A stretch of 64,000 bases of DNA from Catenuloplanes indicus. GTDB lineage: Bacteria; Actinomycetota; Actinomycetes; Mycobacteriales; Micromonosporaceae. The notes under the pieces are model-generated. The model saw nothing but the letters and a program-made list of their open reading frames with translations, made no database searches and had not been told where the DNA came from. Of the stretch, positions 41,814-50,778 are shown in pieces. Location of the stretch: contig NZ_JAUSUZ010000001.1 in assembly GCF_030813715.1 (NCBI RefSeq), forward strand, positions 4,774,001-4,838,000, read 5' to 3'. A program made the translations under genes and the position numbers. Positions within the stretch are counted from its first letter, which is position 1, and each line of letters opens with the position of its first letter.

Positions 41814-42563
41814 ATGACGATCGCCCTGGCGCTGCACGGACTGGTGAAGCGGTTCGCGGACAGGGTCGCGGTGGCCGGGGTCGATCTCGATGTGCCGTCC
41901 GGATCGTTCTACGGCCTGCTCGGGCCGAACGGCGCCGGCAAGACCACCACGCTGTCGATGGCCGTGGGCCTGCTGCGGCCGGACGCCGGCACCGCGACCG
42001 TGCTCGGCCACGACGTCTGGTCCGATCCGTTGGCCGCGAAGCGAATGATGGGCGTGATGCCGGACGGCGCGCGGCTGTTCGACCGGCTCACCGGCGCGGA
42101 GCTGCTGGCCACTCACGGGCTGCTGCGCGGCATGCCGGCCGAGGTGGTCGATCAGCGGGCCCGCGAGCTGCTCGACGTGCTGGCGCTCACCGACGCGGAC
42201 CGGACGCTGGTGGTGGACTACTCGGCCGGCATGAAGAAGAAGATCGGTCTCGCCTGCGCGCTGCTGCACGGCCCGCGCATGCTGGTGCTGGACGAGCCGT
42301 TCGAGGCGGTCGACCCGGTGTCCGCCGCGCTGATCCGGGACATTCTCCAGCGGTACGTGGCGAGCGGTAACACCGTGATCTTCTCCAGCCACGTGATGGA
42401 GGTGGTGGAGCGGCTCTGCACGCACGTGGCGATCCTCGCGCAGGGGCGGATCCTGACCGCGGGCACGATCGCGGACGTCCGGGCCGGGCAGTCGCTGGAG
42501 GAGGTCTTCGTGCGGGTGGTCGGCGGGCGCACCGCCACCGGCCAGGAACTCGCATGGCTGTGA
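41814..42563 (+). CDS. ABC-2 type transporter ATP-binding protein
   Basis: A 249-aa ATPase of the drug/lipid exporter (DRI) type. Walker A is GPNGAGKT (37-44), the signature is degenerate (YSAGMKKKIGLACAL) and Walker B is MLVLDEPFEAVDP. The typical ABC-2 pattern of an ATPase plus a separate large permease is seen; the permease gene overlaps it by 10 nt. It drives export or import of an unknown compound. The promoter lies in a short divergent region shared with the GT-C-like gene. Confidence 0.94.
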   Translation: MTIALALHGLVKRFADRVAVAGVDLDVPSGSFYGLLGPNGAGKTTTLSMAVGLLRPDAGTATVLGHDVWSDPLAAKRMMGVMPDGARLFDRLTGAELLATHGLLRGMPAEVVDQRARELLDVLALTDADRTLVVDYSAGMKKKIGLACALLHGPRMLVLDEPFEAVDPVSAALIRDILQRYVASGNTVIFSSHVMEVVERLCTHVAILAQGRILTAGTIADVRAGQSLEEVFVRVVGGRTATGQELAWL

Positions 42564-44197
42564 CGCCCTGGCACTTCGTGCTGCTCAAACTGCGGGTGAT
42601 GCGCAACGGGCTGCGCGGCCAGCGGTGGCGGATCGCGCTGTTCGTGATCGGGCTGTTCTTCGGCGCCTGGTTCTCCGTGGTCGGCTTCACGCTCTTCGCG
42701 GTGACCGGGTTCGCCGGCGACCACACCGGCATGGCGCTCGGCGGCGGCCTGGGCGGTACCGCCGTGGTGCTCGGCTGGCTGCTGATGCCGCTGGTCTTCT
42801 TCGGTGTGGACGAGACGCTGGACCCGGCCCGGTTCGCGCTGCTGCCGCTGCGCCGCCGGACGCTGGTCGCCGGCATGCTCGCGGCCGCGCTGGCCGGGGT
42901 GCCCGCGATCGCCACGCTCACCGCCACGTCCGGCCTGGCCGTGGCCGCGGCGCTGCACGGTGGTCTGCCGGCTGCGCTGGTGCAGCTGGCCGGCGCGGTG
43001 GCCGGGTTGCTGCTGTGCGTGTCACTGAGCCGCGCCACGACCAGTGCGTTCTCCGCGATGCTGCGGTCCCGGCGGGTCCGGGACCTGGCCGCGATCCTGC
43101 TGGCCGTGCTGGCCGCGCTGCTCGGGCCGCTGCAGATCGGGCTGCTGGCCGCGGCCCGCACCGCGGACTGGGACGTGCTGGCCGGTGTGGCCCGTGTGCT
43201 GGGCTGGACGCCGCTGGCCGCGGCGTACACCGTCGGGCTGGATGCCGTGGAGGGCCGCTGGTTCGCCGTACCCGCGAAGTTCGTGATCGTGGTGGTTTCC
43301 GTCGCGGTGCTGCTGTGGTGGTGGTCGTCGACGCTGGAGAACGCGATGGCCGGCACCGCAACGACCACGTCCGGCCGGGGCACCCGGGACGCACCGGACG
43401 CGTCGCCGACCACCCGGCTGTATCCGCGGCTGCTGCGCGGGCTACCGCGGAACCGGTTCGGCGCGCTGGTCGCGCTGCAGGTGCGGTACTGGTGGCGGGA
43501 CACCCGGCGGCGGGCGAACCTGATCACGTTCGCGGTGGTCGGCGTGTTCGTGCCGCTGATGGTGAACATCGGCACCCGGGGCCTGATCGAGGGGACCGCG
43601 GCGGTGCCGCCGTCACTGGCCACGGTGACCGCGTCGATGGTGTTCCTGGGCGTGCTCGGCGGCGTGGGGCTGGCGAACCAGTTCGGGTACGACGGGACCG
43701 CGTACGCCGCGAACGTGGTTGCCGGTGTGCCCGGCACGGCCGAACTGCGCGCACGGGTGGCCGGTTTCTCCTGCTACCTGGTCCCGCTGATCATGTTGAT
43801 CCCGGTGGCGCTGGCGCTGGTGCTGCACCGGCCCGGCTGGATCCCGTCGATGTGGGGCGCGACCGCGGCCGCGTACGGCTGTGGTGTGGCGATCAACCTG
43901 TTCGTCTCCGTGCTGGGCGCGTTCTCGCTGCCGGAGACCACGAACCCGTTCGCGGTGAACACCGGCGCGGGCGTGACGAAGAGCCTGTTCAGCTTCGCCG
44001 CGATGCTCAGCACGCTGGTGCTGATGGCGCCGGTCTTCGCGGTGTCCGCGCTGGCCGGTGACGTCTGGGTGTGGGCCGGGCTACCGGCCGGGCTGCTCTA
44101 CGGCGGCACCGCGCTGTGGCTCGGCTCCGGTTTCGCCGGCCGGTTGCTCGACCGTCGCATGCCCGAGCTGCTCTCCGCGATCTCCCCACGGCGATGA
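42554..44197 (+). CDS. ABC-2 type transporter permease
   Basis: A 547-aa membrane protein with about twelve helices, twice the size of simple ABC-2 permeases, consistent with a fused or full-length transmembrane unit (first block about 25-260, second block about 315-540). There is no ATPase domain. The gene overlaps the ATPase gene by 10 nt and the next gene by 4 nt (ATGA), so all three are translated together. The substrate is unknown. Confidence 0.88.
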   Translation: MAVTPWHFVLLKLRVMRNGLRGQRWRIALFVIGLFFGAWFSVVGFTLFAVTGFAGDHTGMALGGGLGGTAVVLGWLLMPLVFFGVDETLDPARFALLPLRRRTLVAGMLAAALAGVPAIATLTATSGLAVAAALHGGLPAALVQLAGAVAGLLLCVSLSRATTSAFSAMLRSRRVRDLAAILLAVLAALLGPLQIGLLAAARTADWDVLAGVARVLGWTPLAAAYTVGLDAVEGRWFAVPAKFVIVVVSVAVLLWWWSSTLENAMAGTATTTSGRGTRDAPDASPTTRLYPRLLRGLPRNRFGALVALQVRYWWRDTRRRANLITFAVVGVFVPLMVNIGTRGLIEGTAAVPPSLATVTASMVFLGVLGGVGLANQFGYDGTAYAANVVAGVPGTAELRARVAGFSCYLVPLIMLIPVALALVLHRPGWIPSMWGATAAAYGCGVAINLFVSVLGAFSLPETTNPFAVNTGAGVTKSLFSFAAMLSTLVLMAPVFAVSALAGDVWVWAGLPAGLLYGGTALWLGSGFAGRLLDRRMPELLSAISPRR

Positions 44198-44736
44198 TGG
44201 CTCCCATGAGAGACGACGAGCCGGGTGCCCGCATCCACGCCACCGACCCGTTCGCGACGCCGGACGCGGACCGGTCACCGGTACGGCGGCTGCGCGGCAG
44301 ATTGGCGTCCCCGGTCACGCTCTGGACCACGCCCGGCCCGGCCGGCCTGACCGTCTCCTCGACGCTGGTCGCGGACGGCGAACCGGCGCGGGTGCTGGGC
44401 CTGATCGACCCGGAGTCGGAGCTGTGGGAGGCGGCCGAGGAGACCGGCCGGATCGCGGTCACACCGCTGGACCCGACGCACCGGCAGCTGGCGGACCGGT
44501 TCGCCGGTCTGATGCCGGCGCCCGGCGGCCTGTTCCGCGCGGACGCGTGGACCGAGACCGCCTGGGGCCCGGTGCCGGCCGGCAGTGGAACCTGGGCGGG
44601 CGCTCGGATCGACGGCGCGCGCGAGTTCGGCTGGGGCCTGCTGGTCGAGGCGACGGTCGAGCACGTGGAGACGGGCCCGGACGCAGTGCCGCTGTTGCAC
44701 TACCGAGGGCGATACCGCGAGCTGAGCGAGCGGTAG
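44194..44736 (+). CDS. Flavin reductase-like FMN-binding split-barrel protein
   Basis: A 180-aa soluble protein: SPVTLWTTPGPAGLTVSSTLVADGEPARVLGLIDPESEL, read in pieces, has the strand pattern of the flavin reductase/FMN split barrel. A second half carries DPTHRQLADRFAGLMP and HVETGPDAVPLLHYRGRY, typical of the substrate face. Members reduce FMN or use it as cofactor. The ATG overlaps the permease stop (ATGA), linking it to the ABC exporter, an unusual partner. ATG 44206 is an alternative start. Confidence 0.85.
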   Translation: MMAPMRDDEPGARIHATDPFATPDADRSPVRRLRGRLASPVTLWTTPGPAGLTVSSTLVADGEPARVLGLIDPESELWEAAEETGRIAVTPLDPTHRQLADRFAGLMPAPGGLFRADAWTETAWGPVPAGSGTWAGARIDGAREFGWGLLVEATVEHVETGPDAVPLLHYRGRYRELSER

Positions 44737-44888
44737 ACGGCGTGACTGAGGTCACTCGGCGCATCGGTACGTCCGTTCGGCGCACCGCCGCGCCGGGATG
44801 ACGATCAATGCTTTCTCCGTCGGTCCCACGCTTTCTACGGTGCGGTGCGAATCGGACCACACACCCGCGAAGGTGGTGCACCGGAACC

Positions 44889-45218
44889 ATGAGTACGGAG
44901 ACTTCCCCGGACCAGAGCAGATACGTAGCCGTGCAGGAGTCGGAGGAGTTCGCGGGGCTGCGCAAGGCGCTGCGCGGCTTCGTCTTCCCGATGACGGTCG
45001 CTTTCTTCCTCTGGTACGCGCTCTACGTCATCCTGTCCGCCTACGCGCGCGACTTCATGGCCATCAAGGTCATCGGCCACATCAACGTGGCGCTGATCTT
45101 CGGCCTGCTGCAGTTCGTGACCACGTTCCTGATCGCCTGGCTCTACTCGCGCTACGCGAACCAGCGACTCGACCCGACCGCCGACAAGATCCGTGCGGAG
45201 CTGGAGGGCGACAAGTGA
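44889..45218 (+). CDS. DUF485 membrane protein (acetate symporter partner)
   Basis: A 109-aa protein with two membrane helices (FVFPMTVAFFLWYALYVIL and VALIFGLLQFVTTFLIAWL), a conserved YARDFM segment between them and a charged tail (DKIRAELEGDK). This is the YjcH/DUF485 family, found directly upstream of ActP acetate permeases. Its stop overlaps the symporter GTG. It is the functional counterpart of the small protein at 19256-19630. Confidence 0.92.
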   Translation: MSTETSPDQSRYVAVQESEEFAGLRKALRGFVFPMTVAFFLWYALYVILSAYARDFMAIKVIGHINVALIFGLLQFVTTFLIAWLYSRYANQRLDPTADKIRAELEGDK

Positions 45219-46891
45219 ACAACCTGATCTTCGCGGCGGACGCGACCAACACCACGGCGCGCACGCTGACCATCACGCTCTTCGTCATCTTCGTGATCTT
45301 CACGCTGGGCATCACGATCTGGGCCAGCCGGCAGACGAAGAGCGCGGCCGACTTCTACGCCGGTGGCCGCTCGTTCTCCGGCTTCCAGAACGGCATGGCG
45401 ATCGGCGGCGACTACATGTCGGCCGCGTCGTTCCTCGGCATCGCCGGCATCATCGCGCTCTCCGGCTACGACGGCTTCCTCTACTCGATCGGCTTCCTGG
45501 TCGCCTGGCTGGTGGCGCTGCTGCTGGTCGCGGAGCTGCTGCGGAACTCCGGCAAGTACACGATGGCGGACGTGCTGGCGTTCCGGATGCGGCAGAAGCC
45601 GGTCCGTACCGCGGCTGCGGTCTCCACCATCACGGTGTCGATCTTCTACCTGCTGGCCCAGATGGTCGGCGCGGGCGCGCTGGTGGCGCTGCTGCTCGGC
45701 ATCCGGCCGGGCACGACGTTCCTCGGCATGGACGCGAACGCGGCGAAGCTGCTCACCATCGTGCTGGTCGGCGTGCTGATGATCGTCTACGTGACGATCG
45801 GCGGCATGAAGGGCACCACGTACGTCCAGATCGTCAAGGCGTTCCTGCTGATGACCGGCGCGGCCGTGATGACGATCCTGGTCTTCGCCGCGTTCCGGTT
45901 CAACCTGTCGTCGCTGCTCGGTGCGGCCGCGGACGCGTCCGGCAAGGGCGAGGCGTTCCTCCAGCCCGGCCTGCGGTACGGCGTGGAGTCCGACGACGCG
46001 CTGAAGACGCTCTACAGCAAGCTCGACCTGCTGTCGCTCGGCATCGCGCTGGTGCTCGGCACGGCCGGCCTGCCGCACATCCTGATCCGCTTCTACACGG
46101 TGCCGACCGCGAAGGCGGCCCGGCAGAGCGTGCTCTGGGCGATCGGCATCATCGGCGTCTTCTACCTGATGACGCTGGCGCTCGGCTTCGGCGCGGCCGC
46201 GCTGGTCGGCGGCGAGGCGATCACCGCGCAGGACAAGGCCGGCAACACTGCCGCGCCGCAGCTGGCCCAGGTGCTCGGCGAGCGCTACCTGGGCGGCGGC
46301 ACCGGTGGCTCGGTGCTGCTGGCCGTGATCGCCGCGGTGGCGTTCGCGACCATCCTCGCGGTGGTGGCCGGCCTGACGCTCGCGTCGTCCAGCTCGCTGG
46401 CGCACGACTTCTACGCCAACGTGATCAAGGGCGGGCAGGCGTCCGAGCGGCAGGAGGTGAATGTGGCGAGGATCTCCGCGTTCGTCATCGGCGCGATCTC
46501 CATCGTGCTGGCGATCTTCGCGCAGAGCCTCAACGTGGCGTTCCTGGTCGCGCTCGCGTTCGCGGTGGCCGCGTCCGGCAACCTGCCGGCCATCCTCTAC
46601 TCGCTGTTCTGGAAGCGGTTCAACACCAACGGCGCGGTCTGGGCGATCTACGGTGGTCTGATCACCGCGGTCGGCCTGGTGTTCTTCTCGCCGGTGGTGT
46701 CCGGTTCCGCGACCGCGATGTTCCCGAACGCGGATTGGCACTTCTTCCCGCTGTCCAACCCGGGCCTGGTCTCGATCCCGGTCGGCTTCCTCTGCGGTTG
46801 GATCGGGACGATCATCTCGAAGGAGCCCGCGGACCCCGGTAAGTACGCGGAGCTCGAGGTCCGGTCGATCACCGGAGCGGGAGCGCACTGA
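45215..46891 (+). CDS. actP: Cation/acetate symporter (ActP-like, SSS family)
   Basis: A 558-aa SSS symporter with about thirteen helices. Signatures: SAADFYAGGRSFSGFQNGMA, GDYMSAASFLGIAGIIAL, LGTAGLPHILIRFYTVPTAK and SSSLAHDFYANVIKGG, all close to ActP/MctC monocarboxylate transporters. It should take up acetate, and possibly pyruvate or glycolate, with Na+ or H+. GTG 45215 overlaps the DUF485 stop and has GGAGGG upstream. Unlike the first SSS gene it has no LytSR regulator beside it. A terminator follows. Confidence 0.93.
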   Translation: MNNLIFAADATNTTARTLTITLFVIFVIFTLGITIWASRQTKSAADFYAGGRSFSGFQNGMAIGGDYMSAASFLGIAGIIALSGYDGFLYSIGFLVAWLVALLLVAELLRNSGKYTMADVLAFRMRQKPVRTAAAVSTITVSIFYLLAQMVGAGALVALLLGIRPGTTFLGMDANAAKLLTIVLVGVLMIVYVTIGGMKGTTYVQIVKAFLLMTGAAVMTILVFAAFRFNLSSLLGAAADASGKGEAFLQPGLRYGVESDDALKTLYSKLDLLSLGIALVLGTAGLPHILIRFYTVPTAKAARQSVLWAIGIIGVFYLMTLALGFGAAALVGGEAITAQDKAGNTAAPQLAQVLGERYLGGGTGGSVLLAVIAAVAFATILAVVAGLTLASSSSLAHDFYANVIKGGQASERQEVNVARISAFVIGAISIVLAIFAQSLNVAFLVALAFAVAASGNLPAILYSLFWKRFNTNGAVWAIYGGLITAVGLVFFSPVVSGSATAMFPNADWHFFPLSNPGLVSIPVGFLCGWIGTIISKEPADPGKYAELEVRSITGAGAH

Positions 46892-46905
46892 CACACACAG
46901 CATCG

Positions 46906-46931
46906 GGGGCGGTCCGAGATGGGACCGCCCC
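46906..46931 (+). terminator. Terminator after acetate symporter operon
   Basis: Perfect 10-bp arms GGGGCGGTCC / GGACCGCCCC with a 6-nt loop, 14 nt after the symporter stop, followed by TTCGC. Confidence 0.75.
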
Positions 46932-46953
46932 TTCGCTGCGTCCGGCAACGACC

Positions 46954-46959
46954 TATAGT
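46954..46959 (+). promoter_or_regulatory. -10 hexamer TATAGT (leaderless candidate)
   Basis: It ends 8 nt before ATG 46968 of the epimerase gene. It lies close to the consensus TATAAT. Confidence 0.6.
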
Positions 46960-46967
46960 CTGGCGCC

Positions 46968-47942
46968 ATGGTCATTGCCCAGCGTTTCGGAGAGGGCCAC
47001 CGGGTTCTCGTCACCGGCGGAGCCGGCTTCGTCCCGTCGCACCTTGTCGATGCGCTGATCGGCCGTGGTTGCACGGTCGTGGCGGTGGACAACTTCATCA
47101 CCGGCGCCAAGGACAACCTCGGTCACCTCGCCGACAATCCGCGGTTCACGCTGATCGAGGCGGACATCACCGAGGGCCTCCCGGCGCACCACCCGGCGAT
47201 CGCCGAGCGGTTCGACGCGATCATGCACATGGCGTCGCCGGCCAGCCCGACCGACTTCGGCACGATCCCGGTCGAGATCCTCCGGGTCGGCTCGATCGGC
47301 ACGCTGAACCTGCTGGAGCGCGCCACCGCGGACGGCGCCCGGTTCCTGATGGCCTCCACCTCCGAGGCGTACGGTGACCCGCTGGTGCACCCGCAGCCGG
47401 AGTCGTACTGGGGCAACGTCAACCCGGTCGGCATCCGCAGCGTCTACGACGAGGCCAAGCGCTTCTCCGAGGCCGCGACGATGGGTTACCACCGCAGCCG
47501 GGGCACGGACGTGGCGATCGTCCGCATCTTCAACACGTACGGTCCTCGCATGCGCCCGGACGACGGCCGCGCGATCCCGACGTTCATCAGCCAGGCGCTG
47601 CGCGGTGAGCCGATCACCGTGCACGGCGACGGCTCGCAGACCCGCTCGATCACCTACGTGGACGACCTGGTGCGCGGCATCCTGATGCTGCTCGACTCGA
47701 CCGAGACCGGGCCGATCAACTGCGGCACCGAGCACGAGTTCACGATGCGGCAGCTGGCCGAGAAGATCATCGAGCTGTCCGGCAGCTCGTCCACCGTGAC
47801 GTTCATCGAGCGCACCTCCGACGACCCGGAGAAGCGCCGGCCGGACCTGACGCTGGCCCGCACCAAGCTGGGCTACGAGCCGTCGGTCGGGCCGGACGAG
47901 GGTATCCGCCGGACGATCGAATACTTCCAGACCCGGGTCTGA
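46968..47942 (+). CDS. UDP-glucuronate decarboxylase-like SDR epimerase
   Basis: A 324-aa extended SDR enzyme. The NAD-binding VLVTGGAGFVPSHLVDALI is at residues about 13-31, the catalytic Ser/Thr is in MASTSEAYGDP, and the YxxxK is in SVYDEAKRFSEA. NTYGPRMRPDDGR and GDGSQTRSITYVDDLV are typical of UDP-xylose synthase (UDP-glucuronate decarboxylase). It would convert UDP-glucuronate to UDP-xylose for surface glycans. The normal GFIGSHL reads GFVPSHL, a small deviation. It lies immediately upstream of the LCP genes. Confidence 0.9.
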   Translation: MVIAQRFGEGHRVLVTGGAGFVPSHLVDALIGRGCTVVAVDNFITGAKDNLGHLADNPRFTLIEADITEGLPAHHPAIAERFDAIMHMASPASPTDFGTIPVEILRVGSIGTLNLLERATADGARFLMASTSEAYGDPLVHPQPESYWGNVNPVGIRSVYDEAKRFSEAATMGYHRSRGTDVAIVRIFNTYGPRMRPDDGRAIPTFISQALRGEPITVHGDGSQTRSITYVDDLVRGILMLLDSTETGPINCGTEHEFTMRQLAEKIIELSGSSSTVTFIERTSDDPEKRRPDLTLARTKLGYEPSVGPDEGIRRTIEYFQTRV

Positions 47943-48011
47943 CCTGGGGGTTCGACTCCCTGATTTGTGCCGGTTCACTGTGCGTCGCCGAGCGAAATAG
48001 CTTCGGCTACG

Positions 48012-48017
48012 TACTCT
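48012..48017 (+). promoter_or_regulatory. -10 hexamer TACTCT (leaderless candidate)
   Basis: It ends 6 nt before ATG 48024 of the first LCP gene. Confidence 0.45.
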
Positions 48018-48023
48018 GGACTC

Positions 48024-49280
48024 ATGTCACCCACGGCACAATCTGGATCTTTCGGCGGCGGCGAGTTCCGGCGTGACGCGGCCGGTCCGCGCGCCCGGAC
48101 CTCGGCGCCCGGCGGCGGGCCGGTGCGCGGCGGTTCCGTCCGGCCTGGGCGGGGCACGGGTCAGTCCGGCGTGTACGGCGGGCCGCGCACCCAGCGTCGT
48201 TCCGGTGGCGGTGGCGAGCCGCCGCGTAGTGGTGGCGGCGGCCGCGGCGTCTACGAGGGCGGAAAGCGACCGCTCCGGCCCAACTGGAAGCGCATCGCGC
48301 TGGTCGGCGGCATCGCGGTGCTGGTCCTGCTGCTCCTGATCGGCGGCGGCCTCTGGGCGTACGCGTCGAGTCTGGACGGCGACCTGAAGCGCACCGACGC
48401 GTTCGCCGATCTGCGCGACGGCCGCCCGGAGAAGCCGGTCGACGGCACCATGAACATCCTGCTGGTCGGCAGCGACTCCCGCGATCCGGACGCGCAGAGC
48501 GGCGAGGCCAGCGAGTGGCGCAGCGACACGATCATCCTGATGCACGTGCCGGCCGACCACTCCAAGGCCTACCTGGTGTCGATACCGCGAGACCTGTACG
48601 TGTCGATCCCGACCAGCGCCGGTGCCGACTGCGCGGACAGCGCACCCAACAAGATCAATGCCGCCTTCGCGTTCGGCGGGCTGCCGCTCGCGGTCAAGAC
48701 CGTGGAGTGCTTCTCGGACGTACGCATCGACCATGTGGCCGCGATCGACTTCGCCGGTTTCGTCGAGGTGACGGACGCGCTCGGCGGCGTGGACCTGACC
48801 GTCGAGCAGGACACCAAGTCGATCCACAAGCCGTTCCGCGTCTTCGAGAAGGGCGTGAACCACATGAACGGCGAGGAGGCGCTCGACTGGATCCGGCAGC
48901 GGTACCAGTTCCCGGACGGTGACTTCGCCCGGATGCGGCACCAGCAGGAGTTCCTGAAGGCGCTGATGGACAAGGCCGCGAGCTCCGGCACGCTGACCAA
49001 CGCCGGAAAGCTGGACGCGTTCCTCAAGGCGACCACGAACGCGATGACCGTGGACGAGAACTTCTCGCTGGTCGACATGGCGCTGGAGTTCCGCAACCTG
49101 CGCAGCGACGACCTGACGTTCATCACCAGCCCGAACCAGGGCAGCGCGGAGCGCGACGGGCAGTCCGTGGTGGTCTCCGATCGCGAGCCGGCGCTCGCGC
49201 TGTACGAGGCGATCGCGAACGACACGATGGCCGACTGGGTCCAGACAAACGCAGAGCCACCAGCCAAAACCACCCCGTGA
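48024..49280 (+). CDS. LytR-CpsA-Psr (LCP) family wall-polymer ligase 1
   Basis: A 418-aa membrane-anchored LCP protein. A long Gly/Arg/Pro-rich cytoplasmic region (about residues 1-90) is followed by one membrane helix (IALVGGIAVLVLLLLIGGGL), then the LCP domain: NILLVGSDSRD, SDTIILMHVPADHSKAYLVSIPRD as two adjoining strands, KINAAFAFGG, the DFAGFVEVTDALGGVDL core, and RQRYQFPDGDFARMRHQQ with the phosphate-binding arginines. LCP enzymes transfer wall teichoic acid, capsule or arabinogalactan-type polymers from lipid carriers to peptidoglycan. It is the most divergent of the three here. Confidence 0.94.
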   Translation: MSPTAQSGSFGGGEFRRDAAGPRARTSAPGGGPVRGGSVRPGRGTGQSGVYGGPRTQRRSGGGGEPPRSGGGGRGVYEGGKRPLRPNWKRIALVGGIAVLVLLLLIGGGLWAYASSLDGDLKRTDAFADLRDGRPEKPVDGTMNILLVGSDSRDPDAQSGEASEWRSDTIILMHVPADHSKAYLVSIPRDLYVSIPTSAGADCADSAPNKINAAFAFGGLPLAVKTVECFSDVRIDHVAAIDFAGFVEVTDALGGVDLTVEQDTKSIHKPFRVFEKGVNHMNGEEALDWIRQRYQFPDGDFARMRHQQEFLKALMDKAASSGTLTNAGKLDAFLKATTNAMTVDENFSLVDMALEFRNLRSDDLTFITSPNQGSAERDGQSVVVSDREPALALYEAIANDTMADWVQTNAEPPAKTTP

Positions 49281-49395
49281 CGCTCATGGTCTTCCCAGAG
49301 GTTGTTAACCATTCGGCAACCTCTGGGACACCTTAGGTTCGGCAAACGCACTTAGCTTGGCGCGGAAACCGATGGCTGGTGAGGGGATTTCACGA

Positions 49396-50535
49396 GTGGC
49401 CGCCAAGCGACGCAAGGACCCGCTGTGGGCGCGACTCATCCTGAGCTTCGGTGCGGTGCTGGTGGTCGCGAGCGGCGGCACCCTGGTCGCGGCTCAGGTC
49501 GTGATCAACAAGGCGGAGAACTCGATCACCTCGGGCACGCTCATCGAGGGCGACGCCGCCGCGGCCAGTGACGGTTCGGGCAACAACATCGACGGCGCGG
49601 TCAACCTGCTGCTGGTCGGCATCGACGCCCGAGAGGAAGGCTCCTCGGTCACGTCGGTCCTCTCCGACACGATCATCATCCTGCACATCCCGGAGACACA
49701 CGACCAGGCGTACCTGATCTCGATCCCGCGCGACTGGCGGGTGGAGATGCCGGCGTACGACAAGGTCGGCTTCGTCGGCGCCACCGGCAAAATCAACTCG
49801 GCGTTCTCGTTCGGGTACGAGGGCGACGGCACAGAGCTGGAGAAGCGCAGCCGCGGCATGGCGGTCCTCTCCAACACGCTCAACAAGATCACTGGCATCA
49901 AGTTCAACGGCGCCGCGATCATCGACTTCAACGGCTTCGCCAGCGTGATCCACGCGATGGGCGGCGTCGACATGTGCGTCGACGAGGAGGCCGAATCGGC
50001 CCACCTCGGCGTGGACGCGAACGGCAAACTCGTCCAGGGCTGGTACTCCGAGACGTACGGCATCCAGCTCCCCGAGGGCGTCAAGCCGCTGGTCCACAAG
50101 AAGGGCTGCCGGCTGATGAACTCCACCGAGGCCCTCGACTACGCCCGCATCCGCAAGAGCCTCAGCGACGGCGACTACGGCCGCCAGCGCCACCAGCAGC
50201 AGCTCATCAAGGCGATCGCGAAGAAGGCCACCTCCAGCGGCGTGCTGACCGACCTCAGCAAGCTCAATGCGCTGACCGAGGCCGCCGGCGAGGCATTCGT
50301 CCTGGACACCGGCGGCATCCAGCTGGCCGACTTCATCTACACGCTCAAGGGCGTCGCCGCCAACGACCTGATGCTCATCAAGACCAACGCCGGCAACCTC
50401 AACTCGGTCACCATCGACGGCCAGTCCTTCGAACAACTCGACGGCGAATCGATGGACATGCTCTCCGCCGCGAAATCCGGCACGCTCGGCACCTTCCTGA
50501 TCGAACACCCCCAGTTCATCGCGAAGTCCAGCTGA
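49396..50535 (+). CDS. LCP family wall-polymer ligase 2
   Basis: A protein of about 379 aa with one N-terminal membrane helix (LILSFGAVLVVASGGTLVAA) and a full LCP domain: NLLLVGIDAREEG, SDTIIILHIPETHDQAYLISIPRD in succession, GKINSAFSFGYEG, DFNGFASVIHAMGGVDMCV and RIRKSLSDGDYGRQRHQQQ. It is closely similar to LCP 3, with shared extra segments (VHKKGCRLMN / VYGKGCQQMN), and differs more from LCP 1. GTG 49396 has GAGGGG 9 nt upstream; ATG 49372 is possible. Confidence 0.93.
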   Translation: MAAKRRKDPLWARLILSFGAVLVVASGGTLVAAQVVINKAENSITSGTLIEGDAAAASDGSGNNIDGAVNLLLVGIDAREEGSSVTSVLSDTIIILHIPETHDQAYLISIPRDWRVEMPAYDKVGFVGATGKINSAFSFGYEGDGTELEKRSRGMAVLSNTLNKITGIKFNGAAIIDFNGFASVIHAMGGVDMCVDEEAESAHLGVDANGKLVQGWYSETYGIQLPEGVKPLVHKKGCRLMNSTEALDYARIRKSLSDGDYGRQRHQQQLIKAIAKKATSSGVLTDLSKLNALTEAAGEAFVLDTGGIQLADFIYTLKGVAANDLMLIKTNAGNLNSVTIDGQSFEQLDGESMDMLSAAKSGTLGTFLIEHPQFIAKSS

Positions 50536-50778
50536 CCCGCCACGGCTCCGCCGCTGGTCAAGCGCCCTCGCGGTGCTCGATGGTGCCAGAGTTATCCGCA
50601 CCCAACATTTCATGATATTTCCGCGGCGCATCACTCCACCCTGAGTAATCGCTCAGGTGAGCAAACGCGGGCGGGTGGGGTGGGCCGGGTCCGGGCGGGG
50701 GAGGTCCGGGAGCGCAAAACCGGTAGCGCTCGTTACATCAGGTGATGTCCGTATCGTCGTCACCTGGGAGAGTCTGGC

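Noticed and set aside
47943-47965. T-loop-like GGGGGTTCGACTCCCTG after the epimerase stop, suggesting a tRNA or attachment-site remnant
   Set aside because: No acceptor, anticodon or D arm can be folded upstream, where the epimerase coding sequence lies, and no matching tRNA 3' end is in the window.
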